This document shows, piece after piece, positions 42,550-51,609 of a stretch of 64,000 nucleotides of DNA (positions are counted from its first letter, which is position 1; every line of letters starts with the position of its first letter). The notes beneath the pieces are model-generated. The model saw only the letters and a program-made list of their open reading frames with translations. It ran no database searches and was not told where the DNA came from. The translations under genes and the position numbers were made by a program. Source of the DNA: Mycobacterium saskatchewanense (GTDB taxonomy: Bacteria > Actinomycetota > Actinomycetes > Mycobacteriales > Mycobacteriaceae); the NCBI RefSeq assembly GCF_010729105.1, contig NZ_AP022573.1, positions 3,844,001-3,908,000 of the forward strand. The letters run 5' to 3'.

Positions 42550-43981
42550 TGTGCAGCACGTTCCCGACGACCCCGCTCAGCGTCGACAGCAGGGTCGTGC
42601 TCGGCTGGCCGAGGAAGAAGTTGAGGCCGGGATTCGTCGACGGCACCCACGGGTAGGCGTCGGGGAAGTACGACGGCGACAACAGCCCCGCCTCCACGCC
42701 GATCTCCACCGCGGCGCCGTACGGGCCCTGCACCGCCCCCAGCGCGAGGTCGGGAATCACGGTGAAGGGGTTCGGTATGTCCAGCAGGCCGGCCGGAGTC
42801 GGCACGTTCGCGTAGTTGAGGCCTGCCCCGTAATCGCCATAGCCCAGGTCGACGAGCACCCGCAACGTGGGCTGGAAGATGTCGGCGATCGGCGGACCGG
42901 CGTAAGGGATGGCGCGGATCGGCGAGAGCAGCGGCAGGTTCTGCGTCATGATCATGTAGTAGTCGGTGTTGCCGCCGCTGGTCGGCAAGTGCACGGCGTT
43001 GGCCAGCTGGGCGGCCGTCAGGTCCGGGTAACTGCTGTGGACGGCGAAGTAGCCCATGAAGGCGTTGAGGTCGGCGACCAGATTGAGCGGGTACTGGGGG
43101 GTATCGGCGATACCGTCGTACTGGATCGTGTAAATGCTTGTGTGCCAAGGTGATTGGGGAGTAGCGCCATTGAACGGCACGTCCAGGCCCGGAATGTAGA
43201 AGCCGGGGAAGCGCGCGAGCAGGCCCCCGACGGGGTTGTTCGGGTTGCCGACCAGCATGAACGACAACTGGTTCGGCAGCGGCTGCAGATTCGCGGGCAG
43301 CGCCAGCAGGGCGTTGATTTCGTTGGTGGCGATCGTGGCGCTCTGCGAGTAGCCGAAAACGAAGGCGCCGTTGGTGGAATTGCCGAGCAGCGTCGTCAGC
43401 TGGCTGTTGAGGAGGCCGACGCCTTTGGTCACGGATTGTGCGAACGTCAAGCTGCCGAGATTCGGGGTGATCGGCCAGAACTGCTCCGAGGTGAACAGGC
43501 CCAACGGAATGGCCGCCGGGAGCTGCGGCCTGATGTACGCGTTGAAGATGCTGTTCACGTATTGGGTCGCGGGCAGCGGGTTGCCGGTGCCGCCCATGAT
43601 CACCGCGTACAACGGATCACCCGACGGCGACTGGGCCAGCGTCGTCAACAGGCTGGGCCCACCACCGGCGGCGGGGGCCGGGCCTAGGAGGGTGGCCGCG
43701 GCGGCGGCTTCGGCCTGCGCATAGGTGTTCGCCGCACCGGCCAACGCCTGCGTGAATTCGCTGTGGAAGAGCCCGGCCTGAGAGATCAGCGCGTGGTATT
43801 GCCGGCCGTACCCGGCGAACAGCTGGGCGATGGCCGCCGACACCTCATCCTGCGCGGCCGCGAGCAAACCGGTCGTCGGGCCCATAGCTGCCCCGCCGGC
43901 GGCGCTGATCGCCGATCCGATGTTCTCCACTTGGGCGGCCGTGGCCGCCAGCAGGTCGGGCGCTGTAACGACGTACGACAT
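42533..43981 (-). CDS. PE family protein with PE-PPE serine hydrolase domain, copy D
   Basis: A 482-residue PE/PE-PPE protein at the PE3/PE4 position of M. tuberculosis. The N-terminus MSYVVTAPDLL has Pro-Asp for Pro-Glu; the export motif is YAQAE. The nucleophile is Ser212 in FGYSQSA, followed by LVGNPNNPVGGLLARFPG. It lacks the long low-complexity tail of copies A-C. It is probably a secreted esterase. Confidence 0.92.
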   Translation of the reverse strand: MSYVVTAPDLLAATAAQVENIGSAISAAGGAAMGPTTGLLAAAQDEVSAAIAQLFAGYGRQYHALISQAGLFHSEFTQALAGAANTYAQAEAAAAATLLGPAPAAGGGPSLLTTLAQSPSGDPLYAVIMGGTGNPLPATQYVNSIFNAYIRPQLPAAIPLGLFTSEQFWPITPNLGSLTFAQSVTKGVGLLNSQLTTLLGNSTNGAFVFGYSQSATIATNEINALLALPANLQPLPNQLSFMLVGNPNNPVGGLLARFPGFYIPGLDVPFNGATPQSPWHTSIYTIQYDGIADTPQYPLNLVADLNAFMGYFAVHSSYPDLTAAQLANAVHLPTSGGNTDYYMIMTQNLPLLSPIRAIPYAGPPIADIFQPTLRVLVDLGYGDYGAGLNYANVPTPAGLLDIPNPFTVIPDLALGAVQGPYGAAVEIGVEAGLLSPSYFPDAYPWVPSTNPGLNFFLGQPSTTLLSTLSGVVGNVLHIIPPI

Positions 43982-44029
43982 CTCGCCGGTCCTTCCCCTC
44001 GACGGCGGCCCCTGCCCGGAGGTACTGAG

Positions 44030-44037
44030 AGACTAGA
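44030..44037 (-). promoter_or_regulatory. Shared PE-gene -10 element, copy D
   Basis: Reverse-strand TCTAGTCT, 49 nt before the PE start at 43981; it keeps the TCTANNCT core. Confidence 0.35.
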
Positions 44038-44091
44038 GCGGTCATCCCGGGAAGTCTGGCGTTTCGCACAACTCGCGTGAGTTTGCTCCGG

Positions 44092-44988
44092 CTACGCGGC
44101 GGCGCCCTTCAGGTGGCGGTCCAGGAAGTCAATTTGGTCGGCCACCACGCGCTCGAACGCATCGCCGACGTAGATGGCGAAGTGCCCCTCGGGGTACGTC
44201 CTGACCTCGCCGCGCGGCGCCTTCGCCGCGTACCGCAGTGTGGCTTTCGCCGGTGCCACCGTGTCCGTTTCGCACACGCAGAACAGGATCGGGCAGGCGA
44301 TCTTCGCAGCCAGGCGGCCCGGCCGGTACGTGATGATCTTCAGCCCGATGCGCGCCGCCACCTCGTTGGGCAGCCGCACGCCTTCGGGCACCAGCCTGAG
44401 GTAGCCCTCGTAGGCGTCGGGCGCGTTCATCAGGGCGACCTCACCCGGCCGCCCCGCCGTCGGGACCATCACCGGCGGTTTGCCCGTTCGGGCCGCGACG
44501 ACGTCGCGCAGCGCCCGCGCGGTGATCCGCGCGGTGATCAACGGGCTGAGGGTGCGCGACGAGGCGATGCCGTCGGTGAAGGGGCACTGGGCCACCACCG
44601 CGGCGATTCCCGGCAGCCGGGCCGCCGTGGAGATCACGTGACCGCCCCCGAAGGACGTGCCCCACAGCCCGATTCGATCGCGATCGATGCCATCGAGCGT
44701 GCGGGCGTATGCGACCGCGGCGGCCCAATCCTCAAGCTGCATGCCGATGTCCAGCAGCTGACGCGGCCGGCCCTCGCTGTCGCCGAAGTTGCGGTAGTCG
44801 AACACCAGGCAGGCGTAGCCGGCGGCGCTGAACCGTTCGGCGTAGGCGTCCAGCCGCATGGTGCGCACCGCGCCCAGGCCGTGCGCCATCACCAGGAGCG
44901 GCGCGGGCCCGCCGCCCGCCGGTCGGTAGAGCCACGCGCTGATCCGGTCGGCACCGGAGAGGAACTGCACATCGTCACGTTGTGTCAT
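44092..44988 (-). CDS. Alpha/beta hydrolase
   Basis: A 298-residue hydrolase of the dienelactone hydrolase/X-Pro peptidase-like group. LLVMAHGLGAVRTMRLDAYAERF holds the oxyanion region, GLWGTSFGGGHV the nucleophile Ser (residues about 107-118), CETDTVAP the acid and PEGHFAIYVG the His. The substrate is unknown. It diverges from the DapB-like gene across 106 bp. Confidence 0.88.
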   Translation of the reverse strand: MTQRDDVQFLSGADRISAWLYRPAGGGPAPLLVMAHGLGAVRTMRLDAYAERFSAAGYACLVFDYRNFGDSEGRPRQLLDIGMQLEDWAAAVAYARTLDGIDRDRIGLWGTSFGGGHVISTAARLPGIAAVVAQCPFTDGIASSRTLSPLITARITARALRDVVAARTGKPPVMVPTAGRPGEVALMNAPDAYEGYLRLVPEGVRLPNEVAARIGLKIITYRPGRLAAKIACPILFCVCETDTVAPAKATLRYAAKAPRGEVRTYPEGHFAIYVGDAFERVVADQIDFLDRHLKGAAA

Positions 44989-45094
44989 CGGCGGGTTCCA
45001 TTCTGCGGGATGCCGGCCGGACCCGGTAGGCGCGCCGGTGATTGTGGACTACTGTCTAGAAAGTTTCGATCGGCTCCCGGGGACGGAGGAACTC

Positions 45095-46195
45095 ATGGCG
45101 ATACGCGTCGCCCACGTCGGCACCGGAAACGTCGGACGGCTCGCCCTGTCCGAACTGATCGCCAATCCGGCGTTCGAGCTGACCGGGCTGTGCGTGTCGT
45201 CGCCGGAAAAGGTGGGCAAGGACGCCGGAGCGCTCTGCGGGGTCGGCCTGGATCCGGGCACGGTCACCGGCGTCGCCGCCGTCGGCGACCTCGACGCCGT
45301 GCTGGCCGCCGGGCCCGACTGCGTCGTGTACTGCGCCATGGGCGACACCCGCCTGCCTGACGCGATGGCCGACGTCATGCGCATCCTGGCCGCCGGTGTG
45401 AATGTCGTCGGATCGGCGCCGGGCCTGCTGCAACACCCGTGGGGGGTGATGCCCGACAAATACATCGCGCGCGTCGAAGACGCCGCACGGCAAGGGAACT
45501 CGAGCGTCTTCATCAGCGGCGTCGACCCCGGCTTCATCAACGATCTGATCCCGTTCGCCCTCGCCGGAACGTGCCAGCGCGTCGAGCAGGTGCGGTGCAT
45601 GGAGATCGCCGACTACGCCACCTACGACGGCGCCGAGGTCATGCACTACATGGGATTCGGCCGTCCGCTTGACGAGGTGCCGATGCTCCTGCAGCCGGGC
45701 GTGCTCGGCATCGCCTGGGGGACGGCCATCCGACAGCTCGCGGCCGGGCTCGGCATCGAGATCGAGCAGATCACCGAGTCGTATCAGCGCGAGCCCGCGC
45801 CGGAGGACTTCGACATCGCCGTGGGGCGCGTCGCCAAGGGCACCCTCGCCGCGCTGCAGTTCGAGATCCGCGGCATGGCCGACGGCCGCCCGGCCATCGT
45901 CATCGAGCACATCACCCGCCTGCGGCCCGACCTGCGGCCGGACTGGCCGCAACCCGCGGCCGGGGGCGGCTCGTATCGTGTGGAGATCACCGGCGAACCG
46001 TCGTATGCCGTGGACATCGTCCCGAGCAGCCGCAAGGGCGACCACAACCACGCGGCGATCGTCGGCGCCGCCGGGCGCATCGTCAACGCGATCCCCGCGG
46101 TGGTCGCCGCGCCGCCCGGCATCCGCACCACGCTGGACCTGCCGCTGATCACGGGCAAGGGCCTGTACGCACCGAACGACCTCGTAGTCACGTAA
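45095..46195 (+). CDS. Dihydrodipicolinate reductase-like NAD(P)-binding protein
   Basis: A 366-residue protein with an N-terminal Rossmann fold (VAHVGTGNVGRLAL, residues about 5-18) and DCVVYCAMGD. Its C-terminal part contains VDPGFINDLIPFALAG and YRVEITGEPSYAVD. The family is annotated as DapB-like but is far longer than DapB (about 245 residues) and is common in mycobacterial lipid-degradation clusters. GGAGG lies 5 nt before ATG 45095. An SDR gene follows after 15 bp. Confidence 0.85.
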   Translation: MAIRVAHVGTGNVGRLALSELIANPAFELTGLCVSSPEKVGKDAGALCGVGLDPGTVTGVAAVGDLDAVLAAGPDCVVYCAMGDTRLPDAMADVMRILAAGVNVVGSAPGLLQHPWGVMPDKYIARVEDAARQGNSSVFISGVDPGFINDLIPFALAGTCQRVEQVRCMEIADYATYDGAEVMHYMGFGRPLDEVPMLLQPGVLGIAWGTAIRQLAAGLGIEIEQITESYQREPAPEDFDIAVGRVAKGTLAALQFEIRGMADGRPAIVIEHITRLRPDLRPDWPQPAAGGGSYRVEITGEPSYAVDIVPSSRKGDHNHAAIVGAAGRIVNAIPAVVAAPPGIRTTLDLPLITGKGLYAPNDLVVT

Positions 46196-46210
46196 CCGAA
46201 AGGAGCCCCG

Positions 46211-46951
46211 GTGGGACGGGTAGACGGCAAAGTTGCGCTCATCAGTGGCGGCGCCCGCGGGATGGGCGCCTCACACGCGCGCCTCCTGGTGGAGGAGGGC
46301 GCCAAGGTGGTGGTCGGCGACATCCTCGACGAGGAGGGCAAGGCGCTGGTCGACGAGATCGGCGACGCCGCCCGCTACGTCCACCTGGACGTGACACAGC
46401 CCGACCAGTGGGACGCCGCCGTGGCCACCGCGACCGGCGAATTCGGCAAGCTCGACGTGCTGGTCAACAACGCGGGCATCGTCGCGCTCGGCCAGCTGAA
46501 GAATTTCGACCTGGCCAAGTGGCAGAAGGTGATTGACGTCAATCTGACCGGCACGTTCCTGGGCATGCGGGTGGCCGTCGAGCCGATGACGGCCGCCGGG
46601 GGCGGCTCGATCATCAACGTGTCGTCGATCGAGGGACTGCGCGGCGCCGCGGCGGTGCACCCGTATGTCGCGTCGAAGTGGGCGGTGCGCGGACTGGCGA
46701 AGTCGGCGGCCCTGGAGCTGGCGCCGTTGAACATCCGGGTCAACTCGATCCACCCCGGCTTCATCCGAACACCGATGACGGCCAAGCTGCCCGAGGACAT
46801 GGTCACGATCCCGCTCGGACGGCCCGCCGAATCGAGGGAGGTGTCGACGTTCGTGGTGTTCCTGGCGAGCGACGACTCGTCCTACGCCACCGGTAGCGAG
46901 TTCGTCATGGACGGCGGGCTGGTCTGCGACGTGCCGCACAAAGAGTTCTGA
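46211..46951 (+). CDS. SDR family oxidoreductase (hydroxysteroid dehydrogenase-like)
   Basis: A 246-residue classical SDR. ISGGARGMGASHARLL is the cofactor motif (residues about 11-26), NNAGI is at about 86-90, Ser in INVSSIEGL, and the catalytic YVASK. Closest resemblance is to 3-alpha/20-beta-hydroxysteroid dehydrogenases. GTG start with AAAGGAG upstream. It is in a likely operon with the DapB-like gene. Confidence 0.92.
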   Translation: MGRVDGKVALISGGARGMGASHARLLVEEGAKVVVGDILDEEGKALVDEIGDAARYVHLDVTQPDQWDAAVATATGEFGKLDVLVNNAGIVALGQLKNFDLAKWQKVIDVNLTGTFLGMRVAVEPMTAAGGGSIINVSSIEGLRGAAAVHPYVASKWAVRGLAKSAALELAPLNIRVNSIHPGFIRTPMTAKLPEDMVTIPLGRPAESREVSTFVVFLASDDSSYATGSEFVMDGGLVCDVPHKEF

Positions 46952-46997
46952 AGCGCCGCAACGGCGCGCGCCTCGATTCGGTGCTATAACCGCGACC

Positions 46998-48347
46998 ATG
47001 CCAGGCAGCCTTGACGACCTGAAAGGGATCGTCGGACCGAATCACGTCATCACCGACCCCGACGTGCTCTCCGGGCGCAGCGTCGACTACACCGGCCGCT
47101 ACCGCGGACGGGCCACCGTGCTGGTGCGGCCGGGCTCGCCCCGGGAGGTGGCAGGGGTGCTGCGGGCCTGCCGTGACGCGGGGGCGCACGTGACCGTACA
47201 GGGTGGGCGCACCTCGCTGGTGGCCGGCACCGTGCCCGAACACGACGACGTGTTGCTGTCCACCGAGCGGCTGGACGAGGTCGGCGAGGTGGACACGGTC
47301 GAGCGCCGCGTCGAAGCCGGCGCCGGGGCCACGCTGGCCGCCGTGCAACGCGCCGCGCACGGTGCGGGCCTGGTGTTCGGGGTGGACCTGGCCGCCCGCG
47401 ACACCGCGACCGTGGGTGGCATGGCCTCGACGAACGCCGGGGGCCTGCGCACCGTGCGGTACGGCAACATGGGCGAGCAGGTCGTCGGCATGGACGTGGC
47501 GCTGCCCGACGGCTCGCTGGTGCGCCGGCACAGCCGGGTGCGCCGGGACAACACCGGCTACGACCTGCCGGCGTTGTTCGTCGGCGCCGAGGGCACCCTC
47601 GGCGTGATCACGTCGCTGGAGCTGCGGCTGCACCCCGTGCCGTCGCACCGGGTCACCGCGGTCTGCGGGTTCGCCGACCTCGATGCGCTGGTCGAGGCGG
47701 GCCGCGCGTTCCGGGAGGTCGACGGCATCGCTGCGCTGGAGTTGATCGACAGCCGGGCGGCGGCGTTGACCCGCGAGCACCTCGGGTTGGGTGCCCCCGT
47801 CGACGGCGACTGGCTGTTGTTGGTCGAGCTGGCCGCCGACCACGACCAGACCGAGCGGCTTGCCGACCTGCTCGACGGCGTTCGGCTGTGCGGCGAACCC
47901 GCGGTGGGCGTGGACGTGGCGGCGCAGCAACGCCTGTGGCAGGTCCGCGAATCGCTCGCCGACGTGCTCAACGTGTACGGGCCGCCGCTGAAGTTCGATG
48001 CCTCGCTGCCCCTGTCGTCGATCGCCGAATTCGCCGATGCGGCAACGTCGTTGATTCAGTCGCGGGCGCCTGATGCCCTGCCGGTGCTGTTCGGGCACAT
48101 CGGCGAGGGCAACCTGCACCTCAACGTGTTGCGCTGCCCCCCGGAGCGGGAGGCGCAGGTGTACGAGCCGATGATGGAGCTCATCTCGCGCTGCGGAGGC
48201 AACGTCAGCTCCGAGCACGGCGTCGGCAGCCGCAAGCGTCCCTACCTCGGCATGTCGCGAGAACCGGCTGACATCGCCGCGATGCGGACCCTCAAGAGCG
48301 CCCTCGACCCGACGGGTTACCTGAACGCTGCGGTGTTGTTCGACTAA
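46998..48347 (+). CDS. FAD-linked oxidase (Rv0161-like)
   Basis: A 449-residue FAD_binding_4 plus FAD-oxidase_C protein of the D-lactate/2-hydroxyglutarate dehydrogenase group, the same length as Rv0161. VTVQGGRTSLVAGTVP and GGMASTNAGGLRTVRYGNMGEQV bind FAD; FGHIGEGNLHLNVL and SSEHGVGSRKRPYL are C-terminal catalytic blocks. It oxidises a 2-hydroxy acid, substrate unknown. The last 4 nt overlap the convergent TetR gene. Confidence 0.92.
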   Translation: MPGSLDDLKGIVGPNHVITDPDVLSGRSVDYTGRYRGRATVLVRPGSPREVAGVLRACRDAGAHVTVQGGRTSLVAGTVPEHDDVLLSTERLDEVGEVDTVERRVEAGAGATLAAVQRAAHGAGLVFGVDLAARDTATVGGMASTNAGGLRTVRYGNMGEQVVGMDVALPDGSLVRRHSRVRRDNTGYDLPALFVGAEGTLGVITSLELRLHPVPSHRVTAVCGFADLDALVEAGRAFREVDGIAALELIDSRAAALTREHLGLGAPVDGDWLLLVELAADHDQTERLADLLDGVRLCGEPAVGVDVAAQQRLWQVRESLADVLNVYGPPLKFDASLPLSSIAEFADAATSLIQSRAPDALPVLFGHIGEGNLHLNVLRCPPEREAQVYEPMMELISRCGGNVSSEHGVGSRKRPYLGMSREPADIAAMRTLKSALDPTGYLNAAVLFD

Positions 48348-48895
48348 CCCGTCTGTTCGGACGGCGCCTTGATGCCGACCGCGTGCCGCAGCTGCGCCAG
48401 GAACTGGTCGGCGTCGTCGCTGCGGACGATGTAGTGCGAGATCGCGATGCGGATCACCGTCGCCGCCCGCACCGCCGCGTTGGGCCCGGGCAGATGGCGC
48501 TGCAGCCCGTCGCGCATCTGCGGAATCACCCTGCCGAACTGGGCGATGGTGTACTCGGGCTCGACGTCGACCATGCGCACCCCCGAGTACGAATGCTGGT
48601 ACTCGACGATGAACCGCAGCACGGCGTCGAGCTTGTCGACGCCCTTCAGCCCCGCGGTCGCCCTGACCAGTCCGCTCTCGAAGACCTGCCGTTCGTAGTT
48701 GGTGAAGGCCTCGAGCAGATCCTCCTTGGAGGCGAACCACCGATAGAGCGTGGGACGCGACACGCCGGCCTGCGTCGCCACTTCGGACAGACTCAGCTTG
48801 GTCTTGCCGTTGCGGCCGAGGACTTCGGCGGTGGCGTCGAGGATGCGCTGACGCGTCGACGTGTCAGCTTCCGCCGTCTCGGCCGGGTGGCTCAT
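48344..48895 (-). CDS. TetR family regulator
   Basis: A 183-residue TetR protein: RILDATAEVLGRNGKTKLSL, SEVATQAGVSRPTLYRWFASK (helix-turn-helix, residues about 17-60). It is the last gene of a leftward group SMP-30, thioesterase, TetR with gaps of 16 and 31 bp. It may control the divergent promoter near 50.6 kb. Confidence 0.88.
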   Translation of the reverse strand: MSHPAETAEADTSTRQRILDATAEVLGRNGKTKLSLSEVATQAGVSRPTLYRWFASKEDLLEAFTNYERQVFESGLVRATAGLKGVDKLDAVLRFIVEYQHSYSGVRMVDVEPEYTIAQFGRVIPQMRDGLQRHLPGPNAAVRAATVIRIAISHYIVRSDDADQFLAQLRHAVGIKAPSEQTG

Positions 48896-48926
48896 ATCCC
48901 AAACTTTACGAAGATCTGCGGAGGCG

Positions 48927-49757
48927 TCACGGCATTTTCGTTTCCCGGCCGGGCCGCCGGCGCACCAGCACGGACTGTTGGATCGCGCCGACCGCGCCCT
49001 GTTGGTCGAAGAGCGTGCCGATCGTCGTCCCGATGCCGTCGGGACCGTAGCTGGTTTCGGCGCGGATGCCGATCCAGTCACCTTCCGGGATCCGGAACAC
49101 GTGCACGGCAAGATCGGTGTTGAGGAACGTCCACTCGGCGATGTCCAGTTTGCTGCCGATGCCGTTGGCGCAGTCGGCCACCGCGAACAGCCGCTCGAGC
49201 TGCGTCATGTTCTCCCCGTTGATGAGGTCCACGGTCGGTTTGATCCAGCACTCCCCGGGGCCTCCGGTGAGCGGCTCGGTCAGCCAGCGCCAGTCCAGGC
49301 TGTGCACGTAATTGCGGTCCCAGTCCTTCTCCAGGTTGCGGCTGCGGGCCTCGGACAACGGTCCGGGCAGGGGCGCCGCGGCGTGCGCGAGGGAGCGGGT
49401 GTCGAGCTGTTGGAGCCGCCAACCGCTGGCGCGGGCCACGGGTCGCGGCTGGCCGTCGGGGCCGAGGCCGAGCATCTCCGCGCCGACGAGCTCGATCTGT
49501 TTGCCGCCGCGCAGCAGTTGCGGTCGGACCCACAGGTCGCCGTCCGCCGGCACCGGGCCCAGCAGGTCGACGACCACGCGGCTCAGCCGGGCGTCGTCCC
49601 GCCGGGCGCACCGCTCCAGCGCCCGCACCAGCAGCGCCGACACGGGAGCGCCGTGCTGGATCTCGGCGGTCCACGTGCTGCGCACCAGGTCAGTGGCCGC
49701 GAACCTCTCGCCCGACGGGTCGTCGGCGTCGAGCAGTTCGTAGTAGGAGTCCGTCAC
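48927..49757 (-). CDS. Acyl-CoA thioesterase family protein (double hotdog)
   Basis: A 276-residue protein with two hotdog halves (PF13622 type). The N-terminal half has STWTAEIQHGAPVSALLVRALER and DLLGPVPADGDLWV; the C-terminal half has SLDWRWLTEPLTGGPGECWIKP in parts and TFLNTDLAVHVFRIPEGDWIG. It probably hydrolyses acyl-CoA. GTG 49757 has GAGAGG upstream. Confidence 0.85.
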   Translation of the reverse strand: MTDSYYELLDADDPSGERFAATDLVRSTWTAEIQHGAPVSALLVRALERCARRDDARLSRVVVDLLGPVPADGDLWVRPQLLRGGKQIELVGAEMLGLGPDGQPRPVARASGWRLQQLDTRSLAHAAAPLPGPLSEARSRNLEKDWDRNYVHSLDWRWLTEPLTGGPGECWIKPTVDLINGENMTQLERLFAVADCANGIGSKLDIAEWTFLNTDLAVHVFRIPEGDWIGIRAETSYGPDGIGTTIGTLFDQQGAVGAIQQSVLVRRRPGRETKMP

Positions 49758-49773
49758 TGGTGCGCCTCTCGGG

Positions 49774-50589
49774 TCACGGCAGGCCGGCACCGGGGGTCTC
49801 GACGGTCACGGCATCCAACCGCGATCGCCGCGTGCCGATCAGGCGCTGAGAATACGCGTCCGTGCTCGACAGCAGGAACAACGTGCGGCGCCCGGGACCC
49901 CCGAGCGTGCATGCGACGGCCACCCGGTCGCCCATGTCGATGCGGTCGGTCACGGCGCCACCCCGGGTGATGCGCTCGAACCGGTGGGCCAGCGTCATGG
50001 AGGTCCACACGCCGCCCTCGGCGTCCAGGGCAATGCCGTCGGGCGGCCCGTCGAGGCCGTCGGCGAAGACGCGGCGGTCGGCCAGCGCGCCGTCGTCGCC
50101 AATGGCGAAGGCGCTCAGCCGCCGGCCCGTCGCTTCGGCGACGATCAGCTCCCGGTCGGGGGTGATCGCCATGCCGCCGGGGAACGCGAGGTCGTCGGCG
50201 ACGACGGTGGCGCTGCCGTCCGGGTCGAGCCGGATGATCATGCCGCCGGTGACCGCCCGGCACCCGAGGTAGGCGCGGCCCTCTTCGTCGACCACCATCT
50301 CGCCGAGGTCGGCCGGCGCGACATCGGCGAGATCGGCGATGGTGACGACGGTTTCGCCGTCGTAGCGCAACACCTGCCGGCTCTCGGACGAGGCGATCAG
50401 CAGCGACCCGTCGGGGCGGAAACCCAGGCCCGACGGGCGGTGGCCGGGCAGCGGCAGCGCCGTCAGCGAGCCCCGCATGTCGGCGGTGTGCACGGCCTCA
50501 CCCAGCAGGTCGGAGAACCACAGCAGTCCCTCGAACCAGCGGGGGCCCTCGCCGAAGCAGAAACCGTTGGCGAGGGGCTCGGGGATCAT
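49774..50589 (-). CDS. SMP-30/gluconolactonase-like beta-propeller
   Basis: A 271-residue six-bladed propeller. FGEGPRWFEGLLWFSDLLG is the N-terminal metal-site block with the conserved Glu; GEMVVDEEGRAYLG, PGGMAITPDRELIVAEA and PDGIALDAEGGVWTS follow, with the catalytic-type Asp in the last. The family contains lactonases, so it may open a lactone intermediate. It is the first gene of the leftward group. Confidence 0.9.
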   Translation of the reverse strand: MIPEPLANGFCFGEGPRWFEGLLWFSDLLGEAVHTADMRGSLTALPLPGHRPSGLGFRPDGSLLIASSESRQVLRYDGETVVTIADLADVAPADLGEMVVDEEGRAYLGCRAVTGGMIIRLDPDGSATVVADDLAFPGGMAITPDRELIVAEATGRRLSAFAIGDDGALADRRVFADGLDGPPDGIALDAEGGVWTSMTLAHRFERITRGGAVTDRIDMGDRVAVACTLGGPGRRTLFLLSSTDAYSQRLIGTRRSRLDAVTVETPGAGLP

Positions 50590-50597
50590 CCGCGCCC

Positions 50598-50682
50598 TTT
50601 ACAAATCACCGCAAAAGTGTCATGCACCGCGGGCGCCGGTGTCAATGCGACGGCAGCTTTACAAAAGGCACCCCGAGTGTCA
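50598..50682. promoter_or_regulatory. Twin 25-bp direct repeats, divergent promoter
   Basis: TTTACAAA-N11-GTGTCA occurs at 50598-50622 and again at 50658-50682, exactly 60 bp apart. A third GTGTCA is at 50639-50644. The sites lie between the SMP-30 and thioesterase operons and are the obvious candidates for a shared regulator. Confidence 0.6.
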
Positions 50683-50716
50683 CGCTGAGCGATGACCTGC
50701 TCCCGCGAGAGGCGAG

Positions 50717-51604
50717 GTGGATTTGACCACGGAATCTGATCAGGCGCAGTGGTCGGTGGACAGCCTGCTGGACTTGTTCGACGTGCGGGCGGACGGGGCC
50801 GACCGGTTCGTCGCCGACACCGGCATCGCCGGCCAGGACGGCCGGCAGGTGGTCGAAGGCACCCAGGTGGTCGCGCAGGCGATTGTCGCCGTGGCCAAAC
50901 GCTTCCCGGGCAAGTCCGTGCGCTCGGCGCACGCCGTCTTCTCCCGCGCGGTCGCCGTCGGGCCGCCCGCCGAGCTCGTCCTCGACGTCGTCCACGAGGG
51001 ACGATCCACGGCCACCGCGATCGTCGCGGCCCAGCAAGGCGGTCGGCGGTGCGTGAGCGTGACGGTGCTCGCCGACGTGCCGACGGACGACGTGATTCGC
51101 CACCACCTCCCGAAGCCCGAGGTTGCGGGACCCGCCGAGGCCAACCCGTGCGAGATGCCGTTGAGCGGCCGGGAAGTGCGGCTGGTCGACGTCGTCGACG
51201 TCAACAGCCCGGACGAGGTCGGGCCCCTGGAGCTGTACGCCTGGGTGCGCTACGAGCCGATCCCGGCCAGGGACGACCTGGCCAAGGCGCTCGTCGCGTA
51301 CTTCACCGGGCATCTGGGGATCTCGACGACCATGCGTGCGCACGCGGGCATCGGCACCAGCCAGGCCCACCTGACGGTGTCCACCGCGCCGATGAGCATC
51401 TCGATCGCGTTCCACGAGCCGGTGCGCTGGGACGGGTGGCTGCTCTATACCCACGAGAGCACGCAGGTGGGGGCGGGGATGTCGTTCGTGCGCGGCACCG
51501 TGCACGCCGAGGAGGGGGAGCTCTTGGCCTCGTTCGCGCAGGAGGCCCTGATCCGCCCGCTGCGCACCAGCGACACGTCGATCGACGCCCACTCACGTTT
51601 CTGA
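50717..51604 (+). CDS. Acyl-CoA thioesterase-like protein (TesB type)
   Basis: A protein of about 295 residues with a double-hotdog layout. GRQVVEGTQVVAQAIVAVAKRFPGKSVRSAHAVF is an N-terminal block (conserved as the hotdog helix), and FHEPVRWDGWLLYTHES and GMSFVRGTVHAEEGELLASFAQEALIR the C-terminal one, typical of acyl-CoA thioesterase II. It should cleave acyl-CoA. GTG 50717 and TTG 50723 are both plausible starts. It leads a tight rightward operon with an LLM oxidoreductase and an acyl-CoA dehydrogenase. Confidence 0.85.
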   Translation: MDLTTESDQAQWSVDSLLDLFDVRADGADRFVADTGIAGQDGRQVVEGTQVVAQAIVAVAKRFPGKSVRSAHAVFSRAVAVGPPAELVLDVVHEGRSTATAIVAAQQGGRRCVSVTVLADVPTDDVIRHHLPKPEVAGPAEANPCEMPLSGREVRLVDVVDVNSPDEVGPLELYAWVRYEPIPARDDLAKALVAYFTGHLGISTTMRAHAGIGTSQAHLTVSTAPMSISIAFHEPVRWDGWLLYTHESTQVGAGMSFVRGTVHAEEGELLASFAQEALIRPLRTSDTSIDAHSRF

Positions 51605-51609
51605 TCGCG

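Noticed and set aside
46905..48740. A 611-codon reverse frame
   Set aside because: It is the antisense shadow of the Rv0161-like FAD oxidase, plus an out-of-frame part of the TetR gene.
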